Assembly: GCF_003932895.1 (NCBI RefSeq)
Contig: NZ_RQYW01000002.1
Span: forward strand, 174,947 to 238,946
DNA: 64,000 nucleotides
Reading direction: 5' to 3'
Origin: Leptotrichia sp. OH3620_COT-345
GTDB lineage: Bacteria; Fusobacteriota; Fusobacteriia; Fusobacteriales; Leptotrichiaceae
Part shown: piece by piece, positions 9,323 through 17,321 of the stretch
Layout of the letters: every line of letters begins with the position of its first letter
Position numbering within the stretch: the first letter of the stretch is position 1
Position numbers and translations under genes: made by a program
The notes under the pieces: model-generated
Seen by the model: the letters and a program-made list of their open reading frames with translations, nothing else
Databases searched by the model: none
What the model was told of the DNA's origin: nothing

Positions 9323-9338
9323 TTTTCCACGTGAAACA
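9323..9338. other. parS-like ParB-binding site
   Basis: The 16-mer TTTTCCACGTGAAACA matches the widely conserved parS palindrome TGTTTCACGTGAAACA at 14 of 16 positions. The right half and the central CACGTG are perfect. It lies near the origin and about 2.2 kb after parB, where parS sites are usually found. No other copy was seen in this window. Confidence 0.65.
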
Positions 9339-9359
9339 AAAAACAATTTCACAATTTTA

Positions 9360-10058
9360 TCAACTATAATTATTTTTTTTCTGAAATCTTTTTGAAAAAG
9401 GTAAGTACATTAAAAACATAATAAGCAGCATACTTATAATTAAAATAAACTTATAAAGAATAAAAGGTTTTATAAAACTTGCCATAGGAGCAATATAGTC
9501 ATTTAAAAACATTGCATTTGTATTGTATTTTAAATTGTAAAAATGTGAAAATAAAAATAATCCCAATAAAACAACACATGAGCCTATAAAATTTTTAAAT
9601 GTTATTTTTTCTTTCAAGTATACAAAACCGTAAATAACACCTACAAATTCCAATGCATGCATAATCATAAAAATATAAACGTATACAGGATTGTAATAAT
9701 AAGTTACTCCCGGTAAAATTAAAGCAAAAGCTGCACCGAAACTTAAAAAATATAATAAATTAAAGAAAAAATGATTTCTGGATATTAAATATATACCTGC
9801 CGCTACAGCTGCAAAATTACAGAGATGTATGGGAATTACATTATAGACAGGCTCATATTGGTATATTATTCTGTATACGGAATCAAGGAGTTTAAAAAAT
9901 AAAATAAATATGCCGAGAAAAGTTGCATATTTTTCTATGTTAATTTTTTTATATAATTTAGGAATAATTAGAAAAATAACACTTAATCCGATTGAAAATA
10001 TGAAACTATACAGATGAATTGGACTGAAGTATGAAAAATATAAAGATTCAGGTCTCAA
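9360..10058 (-). CDS. YwaF/TIGR02206-type integral membrane protein
   Basis: A 232-residue polytopic membrane protein with about six or seven hydrophobic segments. Recognisable are FSPIHLYSFIFSIGL near the N-terminus and NVIPIHLCNFAAV in the middle; the PxHLC-type motif is typical of the TIGR02206/YwaF family. The function of that family is unknown. It ends in basic residues (KRFQKKNNYS). It converges on mnmG and has ACCTCC-complement ribosome-site bases just upstream of the start at 10058. Its own promoter was not pinned down. Confidence 0.75.
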   Translation of the reverse strand: MRPESLYFSYFSPIHLYSFIFSIGLSVIFLIIPKLYKKINIEKYATFLGIFILFFKLLDSVYRIIYQYEPVYNVIPIHLCNFAAVAAGIYLISRNHFFFNLLYFLSFGAAFALILPGVTYYYNPVYVYIFMIMHALEFVGVIYGFVYLKEKITFKNFIGSCVVLLGLFLFSHFYNLKYNTNAMFLNDYIAPMASFIKPFILYKFILIISMLLIMFLMYLPFSKRFQKKNNYS

Positions 10059-10111
10059 ATCACTACCTCCATTAAATATTTTATTAAAACATTGATATTA
10101 TAACATTTTAC

Positions 10112-10150
10112 CAAATAAAAAACTACCTTTACTTAAATTGTAAAGGTAGT
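10112..10150 (-). terminator. Terminator of the outer-membrane protein gene
   Basis: ACTACCTTTAC (10122-10132) and GTAAAGGTAGT (10140-10150) make an 11-bp stem with a 7-base loop. Read on the minus strand it runs into TTTTTTATTT, so it is a proper intrinsic terminator for the gene ending at 10196. Confidence 0.85.
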
Positions 10151-10195
10151 GAATTGTTATGAAATTTAAAAATTTTAGAATCTAAATTCTAGTAT

Positions 10196-10885
10196 TTAGA
10201 ATCCGAATGAATATCCAAATCCTAAAGTAACAACTCCATGATTAAGATTGAATTTTTCACTTTGATTTCTAGTTACTAATCCACCTGCAGCCGGAGAATA
10301 AACTAATTTATTAGTTCTTGTAATTCTTGTCCCGTTAACATTATAAGACAAGTCAACTATAAAGTTTTTATAATTAATTCCTGCACCTATTCCTGAATAT
10401 AATCCACCTTTAAATTTAGCTTCCCCTTCTACAAAACCGTTAGAAAATTTATCATTCCACTTAACGCTTCCTGAATTAAATGCATATCCTAAGTTAGCTT
10501 TAACATAAGGAGTTATTTCAGAAGAATTTTTAAAATTATATCTTGCCGTAAAGAAAAGAGGAACGGAACTTAATCCTTTGTTTTCTACACTTGAAGAAAT
10601 TAATCCGGCACCAGTTGTTCTTTTTTCATTTAATTTATTGTATTTATATGAAATTCCTCCACCTATTTCAAAGTTTTCAGTAATACCTTTTCTATATTCG
10701 GCAGTAAGTTCAAATCCTCTTTTTAAAGTATTTTTTTCTAAATTATACTTGAAAACATTTGAATCGTATCTTCCGCCTTTAAATTCACCTCCGCTTGATA
10801 AATCAATTCCGGCTCTAACTTCTACAGTGTTTGTAGCCATAGCAATTGAACTGATTAATGCTCCTAATAATAATAGTTTTTTCAT
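10196..10885 (-). CDS. Outer-membrane beta-barrel protein
   Basis: A 229-residue secreted protein with a clean signal peptide (MKKLLLLGALISSIAMA, cleavage before TNTVEVRAG). It is followed by alternating polar/hydrophobic strands rich in Gly, Tyr and Asn, and it ends GVVTLGFGYSFGF with a C-terminal Phe, the usual barrel-assembly signal. It looks like the OmpA-like/opacity-type small porins common in Fusobacteriota. No peptidoglycan-binding domain is present. It is monocistronic, with its own strong promoter and terminator, and is probably well expressed. Confidence 0.85.
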   Translation of the reverse strand: MKKLLLLGALISSIAMATNTVEVRAGIDLSSGGEFKGGRYDSNVFKYNLEKNTLKRGFELTAEYRKGITENFEIGGGISYKYNKLNEKRTTGAGLISSSVENKGLSSVPLFFTARYNFKNSSEITPYVKANLGYAFNSGSVKWNDKFSNGFVEGEAKFKGGLYSGIGAGINYKNFIVDLSYNVNGTRITRTNKLVYSPAAGGLVTRNQSEKFNLNHGVVTLGFGYSFGF

Positions 10886-10929
10886 TATATTTCCTCCTAT
10901 AATTAATTTTTAATTTTCCTATTAAAATT

Positions 10930-10958
10930 ATTATAACCTCATTCAAAAAAAAAATCAA
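10930..10958 (-). promoter_or_regulatory. Promoter of the outer-membrane protein gene
   Basis: On the minus strand TTGATT (10958-10953), a 17-base spacer containing a run of T, and consensus TATAAT (10935-10930) lie about 45 bases before the start codon, with AGGAGG between. Confidence 0.75.
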
Positions 10959-11382
10959 GTCGAAAAATAAAAAAATTATATCAATTATAATTTTTTGGAA
11001 AAAGTTTAAATATATATTTTATTTTAGAAATATTTTCAGTATTGTGAAAATATATAAAAAATAAAAAAAATATAATTATTTTATTATAATAACTTGGTAT
11101 ACTTATTTTATTTGAAAAAATTACTAAACAATTGTTAAGCAGATTTTAAAAGTAAAAAAAATACAATTTTTAAATTTTCATATTAATACCTAAGAAAAGT
11201 ATATTATAATTATAAAACAATACCTTAATAATGTAATGTATAATAAATTGTCCATTTTTAAAATTTATCCAACTTACATTATTAGAATGTCTGCAAAGTC
11301 ATAATGAAACGAAGATTTAAAATCGGAAGGAGGTTCATAATTCAAATTTTAAGTTTAAATAGTATATAACTGTCAACTAAAG
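10959..11382. other. AT-rich intergenic region with an inverted repeat and an orphan ribosome site
   Basis: There is no convincing gene in these 424 bases. They hold an 11-bp inverted repeat (TAATAATGTAA at 11226-11236, TTACATTATTA at 11274-11284). A strong Shine-Dalgarno-like GGAAGGAGG at 11325-11333 has no ATG, GTG or TTG at a usable distance. A 21-codon open frame (11304-11369) runs through it but has no ribosome site of its own. The block separates the outer-membrane protein gene from the polysaccharide operon. Confidence 0.5.
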
Positions 11383-11411
11383 TTGTAAAAGTTAAAAAAA
11401 AGTGTTATAAT
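11383..11411 (+). promoter_or_regulatory. Candidate promoter of the polysaccharide operon
   Basis: TTGTAA (11383-11388), a 17-base spacer and consensus TATAAT (11406-11411) lie about 50 bases before the first gene. A small palindrome CAACTAAAGTTG at 11374-11385 overlaps the -35 and could be a regulator site. Confidence 0.6.
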
Positions 11412-11460
11412 CCAAATAAATAATAAAGAGTTACAAAAATTTCTTATAAAGAGGAAATTG

Positions 11461-12756
11461 ATGAAAACAAATAAAAATAACATAATATGGGTTATATATA
11501 TATTAATTTCATACATACTCTATAATTTTTTATTACAGAAATTTAATTATCCCACAAAATATTTGACGAATTTTTTATTTTTACTTTTTATATTCATCAA
11601 ATTTATATTCGGACAACTTGATTTTTATGCTGAAAGATTCAGATTAAAAGATATATTTGTAAATTTTGGAATAAATTTCTTGTTTTCAATATTTATTTTT
11701 ATATTTTTAAAAAGGATAAGTATATTCGGTATATTCGGTATAATATTTATATTTCAGACAGTATTCAGGAGAATTGTATGTCTGAAATATGTAAAAAAAG
11801 AAAGAGTCCTTATTTTCGGATCAAATCATATCGAAAATAATGTTCAGGATGTTTTAATGAATAGTCCGGATTACAAGTATGTAGGCTACATTTCCAACAA
11901 TAAAAGTCGTGCAACCAAGTATTTACAGGGTAAATACGACGAAATGGAAAAAATTATACAAGATAAAGAAATAGATACTTTAGTAATAGTTAAAAACATA
12001 AAAAATGACGACTTTAAAATTTATCTGAAAAGGCTGTTTGATTTAAAAATAAATGGATTGAAAGTGTTAAGTTATGAAGAATTCAATGAAAGTATACAGA
12101 AAAAGATAGATATAAATCAGATAGATGAAGAATGGCTTTTGGAATCTAATGGGTTTGATATATTAAATAATGAAAGTCAGAAAAATGTAAAAAGAGGATT
12201 GGATTTAATAATAGCTTTTATTTTGATAATACTGTTAAGTCCTGTGGCATTAATTACAGCATTCATAATAAAACTTGAATCACCCGGTCCTGTAATATTT
12301 AAGCAGACACGTATAGGTGAAAACGGGAAAAAATTTAAAATATATAAATTTAGAAGTATGAAACTTCATGATGGAACGAAATATCCTAAATATACTTTAG
12401 ATAATGACAACAGAGTGACGAAATTCGGCAGTTTTATGAGAAAGACAAGAATAGATGAACTGCCTCAATTATATTGTATAATTAAGGGTACGATGAGTTT
12501 TGTAGGACCTAGACCTGAATGGGATTTACTTGTAGAAGAGTATAAGAAAAAAATACCTTACTATAATTTACGACATATGATAAAACCTGGAATAACAGGT
12601 TGGGCTCAAGTAATGTATCCTTATGGAGAAAGTACGGAAGATGCAAAAAGAAAACTGGAGTATGATCTGTATTATTTAAAACATCAGGATTTAATAATGG
12701 ATGTTCTTACAATAATGAAAACAGCAAAAACAGTAATATTTGGAAAAGGAAAATAA
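11461..12756 (+). CDS. WbaP-type polyprenyl-phosphate glycosyl-1-phosphate transferase
   Basis: The initiating transferase that puts a sugar-1-phosphate on undecaprenyl phosphate to start glycan assembly. It is 431 residues. There are N-terminal membrane helices (about 1-110), a central nucleotide-binding-like part ([12 protein letters not shown]), then the catalytic PF02397 domain from about 245. That domain has a membrane segment, [43 protein letters not shown] and PGITGWAQV. The listed frame opens at a TTG at 11458, but ATG 11461 follows GAGGAA and is the likely start. It is the first gene of the operon. The sugar is not determinable; Glc-1-P or Gal-1-P are usual for this class. Confidence 0.9.
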   Translation: MKTNKNNIIWVIYILISYILYNFLLQKFNYPTKYLTNFLFLLFIFIKFIFGQLDFYAERFRLKDIFVNFGINFLFSIFIFIFLKRISIFGIFGIIFIFQTVFRRIVCLKYVKKERVLIFGSNHIENNVQDVLMNSPDYKYVGYISNNKSRATKYLQGKYDEMEKIIQDKEIDTLVIVKNIKNDDFKIYLKRLFDLKINGLKVLSYEEFNESIQKKIDINQIDEEWLLESNGFDILNNESQKNVKRGLDLIIAFILIILLSPVALITAFIIKLESPGPVIFKQTRIGENGKKFKIYKFRSMKLHDGTKYPKYTLDNDNRVTKFGSFMRKTRIDELPQLYCIIKGTMSFVGPRPEWDLLVEEYKKKIPYYNLRHMIKPGITGWAQVMYPYGESTEDAKRKLEYDLYYLKHQDLIMDVLTIMKTAKTVIFGKGK

Positions 12757-12784
12757 TTTGAAAAAAGAAAAAACAGGAGGAATC

Positions 12785-13642
12785 ATGAAAGGAATTATTC
12801 TTGCAGGAGGAAGCGGTACAAGACTTTATCCTTTAACAAAATCAATATCAAAACAAATTATGCCTATATACGATAAACCTATGATTTATTATCCTTTATC
12901 AGTTTTAATGTTGGCAGGAATAAGAGAAATTCTTATAATATCAACGCCAAGAGATTTGCCGATTTTTGAAGAACTGTTGGGAGACGGAAATCAATTGGGA
13001 ATAAAATTGGAATATAAAATACAGGAACATCCTAACGGTCTTGCGGAGGCTTTTTTAATAGGAGAGGAATTTATAGGTAAAGATAATGTTTCATTAATAT
13101 TGGGAGATAATATTTTTTACAGCAGTGGATTTACAGGTATGGTAGAAGAAGCTGCAAAATTGGAAAAAGGGGCGGTTATATTCGGTTATCCTGTGAGAGA
13201 TCCGAGAGCTTATGGAGTTGTGGAATTTGATGAAAACGGGAAAGCGATATCGCTGGAGGAAAAGCCTGAAAATCCAAAATCAAATTTTGCAATACCGGGA
13301 CTTTATTTTTATGATAATACCGTTATAGAAAAAGCTAAAAATGTAAAACCTTCAGCACGTGGAGAAATAGAAATAACAACGGTCAATGAAATGTATCTGA
13401 ATGAAGGAACACTGAAAGTAAAAAATCTCGGAAGAGGTACTGCATGGCTTGATACGGGAACTCATGATGCTCTTCTCGAAGCTGCCAATTATGTAGAAGC
13501 AATACAAAAAAGACAAGGTTTTTATATAGCATGTATAGAAGAAATAGCTTATAAAAAAGGTTGGATAAATAAAGAACAATTGGAAAAATTGGCACAACCT
13601 ATGATGAAGACTGAGTATGGAAAGTATTTACAGTCTTTATAA
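12785..13642 (+). CDS. rmlA: Glucose-1-phosphate thymidylyltransferase RmlA
   Basis: It makes dTDP-glucose from Glc-1-P and dTTP, the first step to dTDP-rhamnose and related 6-deoxy sugars. The 285 residues start [20 protein letters not shown], the nucleotidyltransferase signature, and contain [26 protein letters not shown] and the [13 protein letters not shown] segment of RmlA. ATG 12785 follows AGGAGG; a longer frame from 12740 overlaps the previous gene and has no family match. RmlB, C and D lie 22-27 kb downstream, split from it by the polymer genes. Confidence 0.96.
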   Translation: MKGIILAGGSGTRLYPLTKSISKQIMPIYDKPMIYYPLSVLMLAGIREILIISTPRDLPIFEELLGDGNQLGIKLEYKIQEHPNGLAEAFLIGEEFIGKDNVSLILGDNIFYSSGFTGMVEEAAKLEKGAVIFGYPVRDPRAYGVVEFDENGKAISLEEKPENPKSNFAIPGLYFYDNTVIEKAKNVKPSARGEIEITTVNEMYLNEGTLKVKNLGRGTAWLDTGTHDALLEAANYVEAIQKRQGFYIACIEEIAYKKGWINKEQLEKLAQPMMKTEYGKYLQSL

Positions 13643-13671
13643 AATTGACAAATTGTCAGTTAGGAGAGAAA

Positions 13672-14595
13672 ATGAAACCGAGAGTACAGATACTAATGTC
13701 TACTTATAATGGAGAAAAATTTTTAAAAGAACAGTTGGATAGTATTTTAAATCAAAAAGGAAACTTTGAATTGGGAATATTAGTGAGAGATGACGGATCT
13801 AATGATGAAACAATAAAAATATTAAAAGAGTATTCAGAAAAATCTGTACTTAAAATAGAAATTTTAAAAGGGAATAATATAGGAGTAAATGCCAGTTTAA
13901 AAGAATTATTTTTAAAATGTGATATAGAATACTATGATTACTTTGCTCTGAGTGATCAGGATGATGTATGGTTAGATACAAAGATTCAGACAGCTTTAAA
14001 CAGATTACAAAAAGAAAAATTTGAAGGTTTAAAAATGTTCGCTTCAAGATCATTTGTAACAGATGAAAAATTAAATATCATAGGAAAAACTCAAGATTCA
14101 GAAAAAAAAGAATTATATTACAATGCTACGGTTCAAAATATATGCCCCGGACATACACAAGTATTCAACAAAGAAGTTGTAAAGGAATTAAGAGAAAATT
14201 ATAGTGAAAATATATTTGTTATAGATTGGTGGATATATTTACTTGTTTCAGGAACCGGGAAGGTCATATTTGAAAGAGAATGCACGGTGAAGCACAGACA
14301 ACATGGAATAAATACAGCAGGATACGAATTAAATTTTCTGAAAAAAACAAAAAAAAGAATGAAATTTTTAAATAAATATAAAAAGAGCCCCGTTTCTTTA
14401 CAGTTGGAGAGCTTTCTGTATCTGTATGCAGAAAAGATGAAAGAAGATTATAAAAAAGAAACAGAAAAATTTTTGAAAAGCCAAAAAAATATCTTTAAAA
14501 GAGTACAGTATATATCAAAAGCAAAAGTATTCAGATATGGAAAAATTGAAAATTTAATTTTTAAAATATTGTATATTCTAGGCAAGTATAAATAA
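13672..14595 (+). CDS. Family 2 glycosyltransferase, rhamnosyltransferase-like
   Basis: A 307-residue cytoplasmic GT-A transferase. It begins with VQILMSTYNGEKFLKEQLDS, has VRDDGSNDET and FALSDQDDVW (the DxD-type metal site), and HRQHGINTAG late in the catalytic part, a pattern typical of rhamnosyltransferases of O-antigen loci. The C-terminus is basic and may touch the membrane. A TTG at 13645 opens the frame, but ATG 13672 with GGAGAG is the likely start. It follows rmlA by 29 bases. Confidence 0.85.
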   Translation: MKPRVQILMSTYNGEKFLKEQLDSILNQKGNFELGILVRDDGSNDETIKILKEYSEKSVLKIEILKGNNIGVNASLKELFLKCDIEYYDYFALSDQDDVWLDTKIQTALNRLQKEKFEGLKMFASRSFVTDEKLNIIGKTQDSEKKELYYNATVQNICPGHTQVFNKEVVKELRENYSENIFVIDWWIYLLVSGTGKVIFERECTVKHRQHGINTAGYELNFLKKTKKRMKFLNKYKKSPVSLQLESFLYLYAEKMKEDYKKETEKFLKSQKNIFKRVQYISKAKVFRYGKIENLIFKILYILGKYK

Positions 14596-14624
14596 CTTAT
14601 TATATTAATTGAAAGGAAAAATTA

Positions 14625-15767
14625 ATGACAAATGTACTTATAGAATGTCCTGAGTTAATATCTTCAGTAAAAATTGGAGTTTTGAATCCTTTAGAATATA
14701 GTAAAAAATGTAATGTGAAATTTAAAAGAACTTCTGATATAAATAAAAATGATATTTTATGGTCGGATATTTTAATATCTGTAAGAGGGAGTGAAAGAGC
14801 TTCATTAGAAATAATGAAAGCGGCATTATATGCAAAAAGATATACAATTATGTTTTTAGATGATGATTTAATAAACATTCCTTTAGGTTTAGAATCTACT
14901 AAATATTTTAACGATAAAAAATTAAAAAAGTATATTTTGGAAATTTTGACAAAAAGCCATGTTTTATGGGCAGTAAATCCTAAAATAATAGAGAAATATG
15001 CAAGTTATACTATAAATAAAAAAGGAATTCTCACAAAAGTTCCGATGAAAATAGAAATAAAAAAAACAAATAATGAAAGCTCTTTAAAAGTTTTATATGC
15101 AGGCTCCACAGATCATAAAAAGACCATTCAAAAAATTATAAAACCAATGATTGAGATGTTTTCTGAAGAAATAAATGAAAAAAAAATAGCATTTACTTTT
15201 ATAGGAGCCAATCCTGGAATAAAAAACACGGAGCATTATGAATACTTTCATGATTATGATGAGTATAAGCGGTTTGTCAAAAACGGAAATTTTAATATAG
15301 GGCTAGCTCCTATAGAAACAACAGAATTTTATAAATCTAAATATTATAATAAATTTTTAGAATATACGTCAATTGGTGTTTTAGGCATTTATACAAATTC
15401 GGAACCTTATAATTTAATAGTTAAAAATAAAGAAAACGGTATTTTATGTGAAAATAAACCGGAAGTTTGGTATAAAAAAATAAAATATTTACTTGAAAAT
15501 CCTACAGAAATAAATAGAATGATAAAGAATGCACAAAAGAAAATATCAGACGATTTTAATAACGAAGTTGTAAGCAGGGAAATATTAAAATTAATACCTG
15601 AATTGTCAGAGTATAAGGCACCTGAAGTGACATTAAACGATATTCGTTTGAAAAATTTAAAATGGATTTTTTATGGGGAAAGAATAAAACTTATAATTAG
15701 AATATATGGAATAAAATCTTTTTTGATAATTCCGTATAAAATAATAAAAAAGATAATCGGGAGATAA
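14625..15767 (+). CDS. GT4-like glycosyltransferase of the DDD-motif type
   Basis: A 380-residue protein with a GT-B-like plan. The N-terminal half has YTIMFLDDDLINIPLG and SHVLWAVNPKIIEKY; the C-terminal half has VLYAGSTDHKK, FTFIGANPG, NIGLAPIETTEFYKSKYYNKFLEYTSIG and GILCENKPEVWYKKI, as in family 1/4 retaining transferases. The last 40 residues are basic and hydrophobic and may anchor it to the membrane. The [YF]xDD motif and domain order are shared with the middle part of the large enzyme at 17322-19811. Donor and acceptor are unknown. Confidence 0.7.
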   Translation: MTNVLIECPELISSVKIGVLNPLEYSKKCNVKFKRTSDINKNDILWSDILISVRGSERASLEIMKAALYAKRYTIMFLDDDLINIPLGLESTKYFNDKKLKKYILEILTKSHVLWAVNPKIIEKYASYTINKKGILTKVPMKIEIKKTNNESSLKVLYAGSTDHKKTIQKIIKPMIEMFSEEINEKKIAFTFIGANPGIKNTEHYEYFHDYDEYKRFVKNGNFNIGLAPIETTEFYKSKYYNKFLEYTSIGVLGIYTNSEPYNLIVKNKENGILCENKPEVWYKKIKYLLENPTEINRMIKNAQKKISDDFNNEVVSREILKLIPELSEYKAPEVTLNDIRLKNLKWIFYGERIKLIIRIYGIKSFLIIPYKIIKKIIGR

Positions 15768-15773
15768 ATTATA

Positions 15774-16556
15774 ATGTTAAGTTATTTTAGTGGAATATGG
15801 AGAGATAGGTATATTTTACAAAGTCTTGTAAAAACGGATTTAAATTTAAAGTATAAAAAATCTATTTTAGGAGTTGCATGGTCTGTTTTGACTCCTTTAG
15901 GTTTAGTTGTTATAATAGGAACAGTTTATTCAATTATATTCGGAATGAAACCGGAAGATTTTATACCGGGATTATTTGCAGGATTAAATCCATGGATTTT
16001 TTTAAGTAGTTCAGCAGATGGAGGAACACTTTCATTTATCGGTGCAGAAGGATATTTGAAACAGACAAATGTCAATGCTCAAATATTCCCTGTCAGAGGA
16101 GTGTTAGTAAATTTTACAAATTTACTGTACAGTATAATAGCTTTTTTTATAATATATTTTTTTCTGAAGCCGGGAGCTTTCAGTTTAAACATGTTGGCAG
16201 TTATTCCGGGATTGATTATACTCCTTATATTTGCAATTGCAATTTCCAATATAGGTGCAGTAGTCAACTTAAATATAAGAGATTTTCAGCCTCTTCAGTC
16301 TTTAATATTTCAGGGATTATTTTATGCAACCCCGATTATATTTCCTGCAAGAATACTCAAAGAAAAGGGGTTTGATTATCTATATAAAATAAATCCGTTT
16401 TATTATATGATAGAAATTATAAAAACGCCTTTATTGGGAGAAGAGATACCCTCTTTAAATATATATATGACAGCAATAATAATATCGTTAATTTCTCTTT
16501 TTTTAAGTATACTTATGGTTATGAGAGAAAAAAAGAAAATAGCATTTAAATTATAA
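15774..16556 (+). CDS. wzm: Polysaccharide ABC exporter permease (Wzm)
   Basis: The ABC-2 membrane subunit that moves finished undecaprenyl-linked polymer across the inner membrane. It has 260 residues with about six hydrophobic segments, the N-terminal amphipathic IWRDRYILQSLVKTDLNLKY with the KKSILGVAWSVLTPL motif, and the C-terminal LYKINPFYYMIEIIKTPLL typical of this family. It is seven bases after the previous gene and 20 before the ATPase gene. Its presence means the ABC-transporter route rather than Wzx/Wzy. Confidence 0.92.
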   Translation: MLSYFSGIWRDRYILQSLVKTDLNLKYKKSILGVAWSVLTPLGLVVIIGTVYSIIFGMKPEDFIPGLFAGLNPWIFLSSSADGGTLSFIGAEGYLKQTNVNAQIFPVRGVLVNFTNLLYSIIAFFIIYFFLKPGAFSLNMLAVIPGLIILLIFAIAISNIGAVVNLNIRDFQPLQSLIFQGLFYATPIIFPARILKEKGFDYLYKINPFYYMIEIIKTPLLGEEIPSLNIYMTAIIISLISLFLSILMVMREKKKIAFKL

Positions 16557-16576
16557 AATAAGAGAGGTTATTTAAA

Positions 16577-17314
16577 ATGAGTCATATAATTTTAAAAAAT
16601 GTAGATTTGTATTTCAAAACAAAAAGAGAAAAAAGAATAAAAGATATTTTAATTACCGGAAGTAAAAAATTTAATAAATTTTCAGAAAATGGTATTGTTC
16701 ACGCAATAAAAAAAATGAATTTGGAAATAAAAGAAGGAGAACGGGTTTCAATAATTGGACATAACGGTGCAGGAAAAAGTACATTTTTAAAAATGGTTTG
16801 TGGTATATATCCCCCTTCAAAAGGAGTATTGGATGTATCAGGAAAAATATCAAGTATGTTTGAACTTGCAACAGGATTTGAAATGGAATCAAGCGGTTGG
16901 GATAATATTTATTTAAGAGGTTTGATGTTGGGTGAAACACCAAAAAGTATAAAAGAAAAAATGAAAGAAATAGCCGAATTTTCTGAATTGGGTGATTTTT
17001 TGGAAATGCCTGTAAAATATTATTCTTCAGGAATGTTTGTAAGACTTGCTTTTTCTGTTTCTACAGCTATAAAACCTGATATATTGTTACTTGACGAAGT
17101 TGTTGCTGCGGGGGATGCCGCTTTTTTGAAAAAAGCCGAAAAAAGAATGAATGAAATGATAGACGTAGCTAAAATAATGATTTTGGTAACACATTCAATG
17201 GAGACCGCGAAAGAACTTACAACTAGATGTATATGGTTGGAAAAAGGAGAAATCGTAATGGATGGAAATCCGGAGGAAGTTGTAAGAGAGTACTTAAAAA
17301 ATATGAAAGGATAG
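16577..17314 (+). CDS. wzt: Polysaccharide ABC exporter ATPase (Wzt)
   Basis: The ATP-binding partner of the permease. It is 245 residues, with Walker A GHNGAGKST (61-69), the signature YYSSGMFVRLAFSV, Walker B ILLLDEVVAAGD and the switch THSM. It stops soon after the nucleotide-binding domain, so it lacks the C-terminal carbohydrate-binding domain that recognises capped O-antigen chains in E. coli O8/O9a. Chain-length control must then be independent of capping, as in KpsT-like or RfbE-like systems. Confidence 0.93.
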   Translation: MSHIILKNVDLYFKTKREKRIKDILITGSKKFNKFSENGIVHAIKKMNLEIKEGERVSIIGHNGAGKSTFLKMVCGIYPPSKGVLDVSGKISSMFELATGFEMESSGWDNIYLRGLMLGETPKSIKEKMKEIAEFSELGDFLEMPVKYYSSGMFVRLAFSVSTAIKPDILLLDEVVAAGDAAFLKKAEKRMNEMIDVAKIMILVTHSMETAKELTTRCIWLEKGEIVMDGNPEEVVREYLKNMKG

Positions 17315-17321
17315 TAAAAGA

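Noticed and set aside
9160..9369. A 69-codon plus-strand frame after mnmG
   Set aside because: It starts with TTG, has no ribosome site, runs through the GC-rich hairpin and the parS-like site, and its translation has no family look.
11304..11369. A 21-codon frame MKRRFKIGRRFIIQILSLNS...
   Set aside because: No ribosome site precedes it, it is very short, and the strong Shine-Dalgarno-like sequence lies inside it rather than before it.
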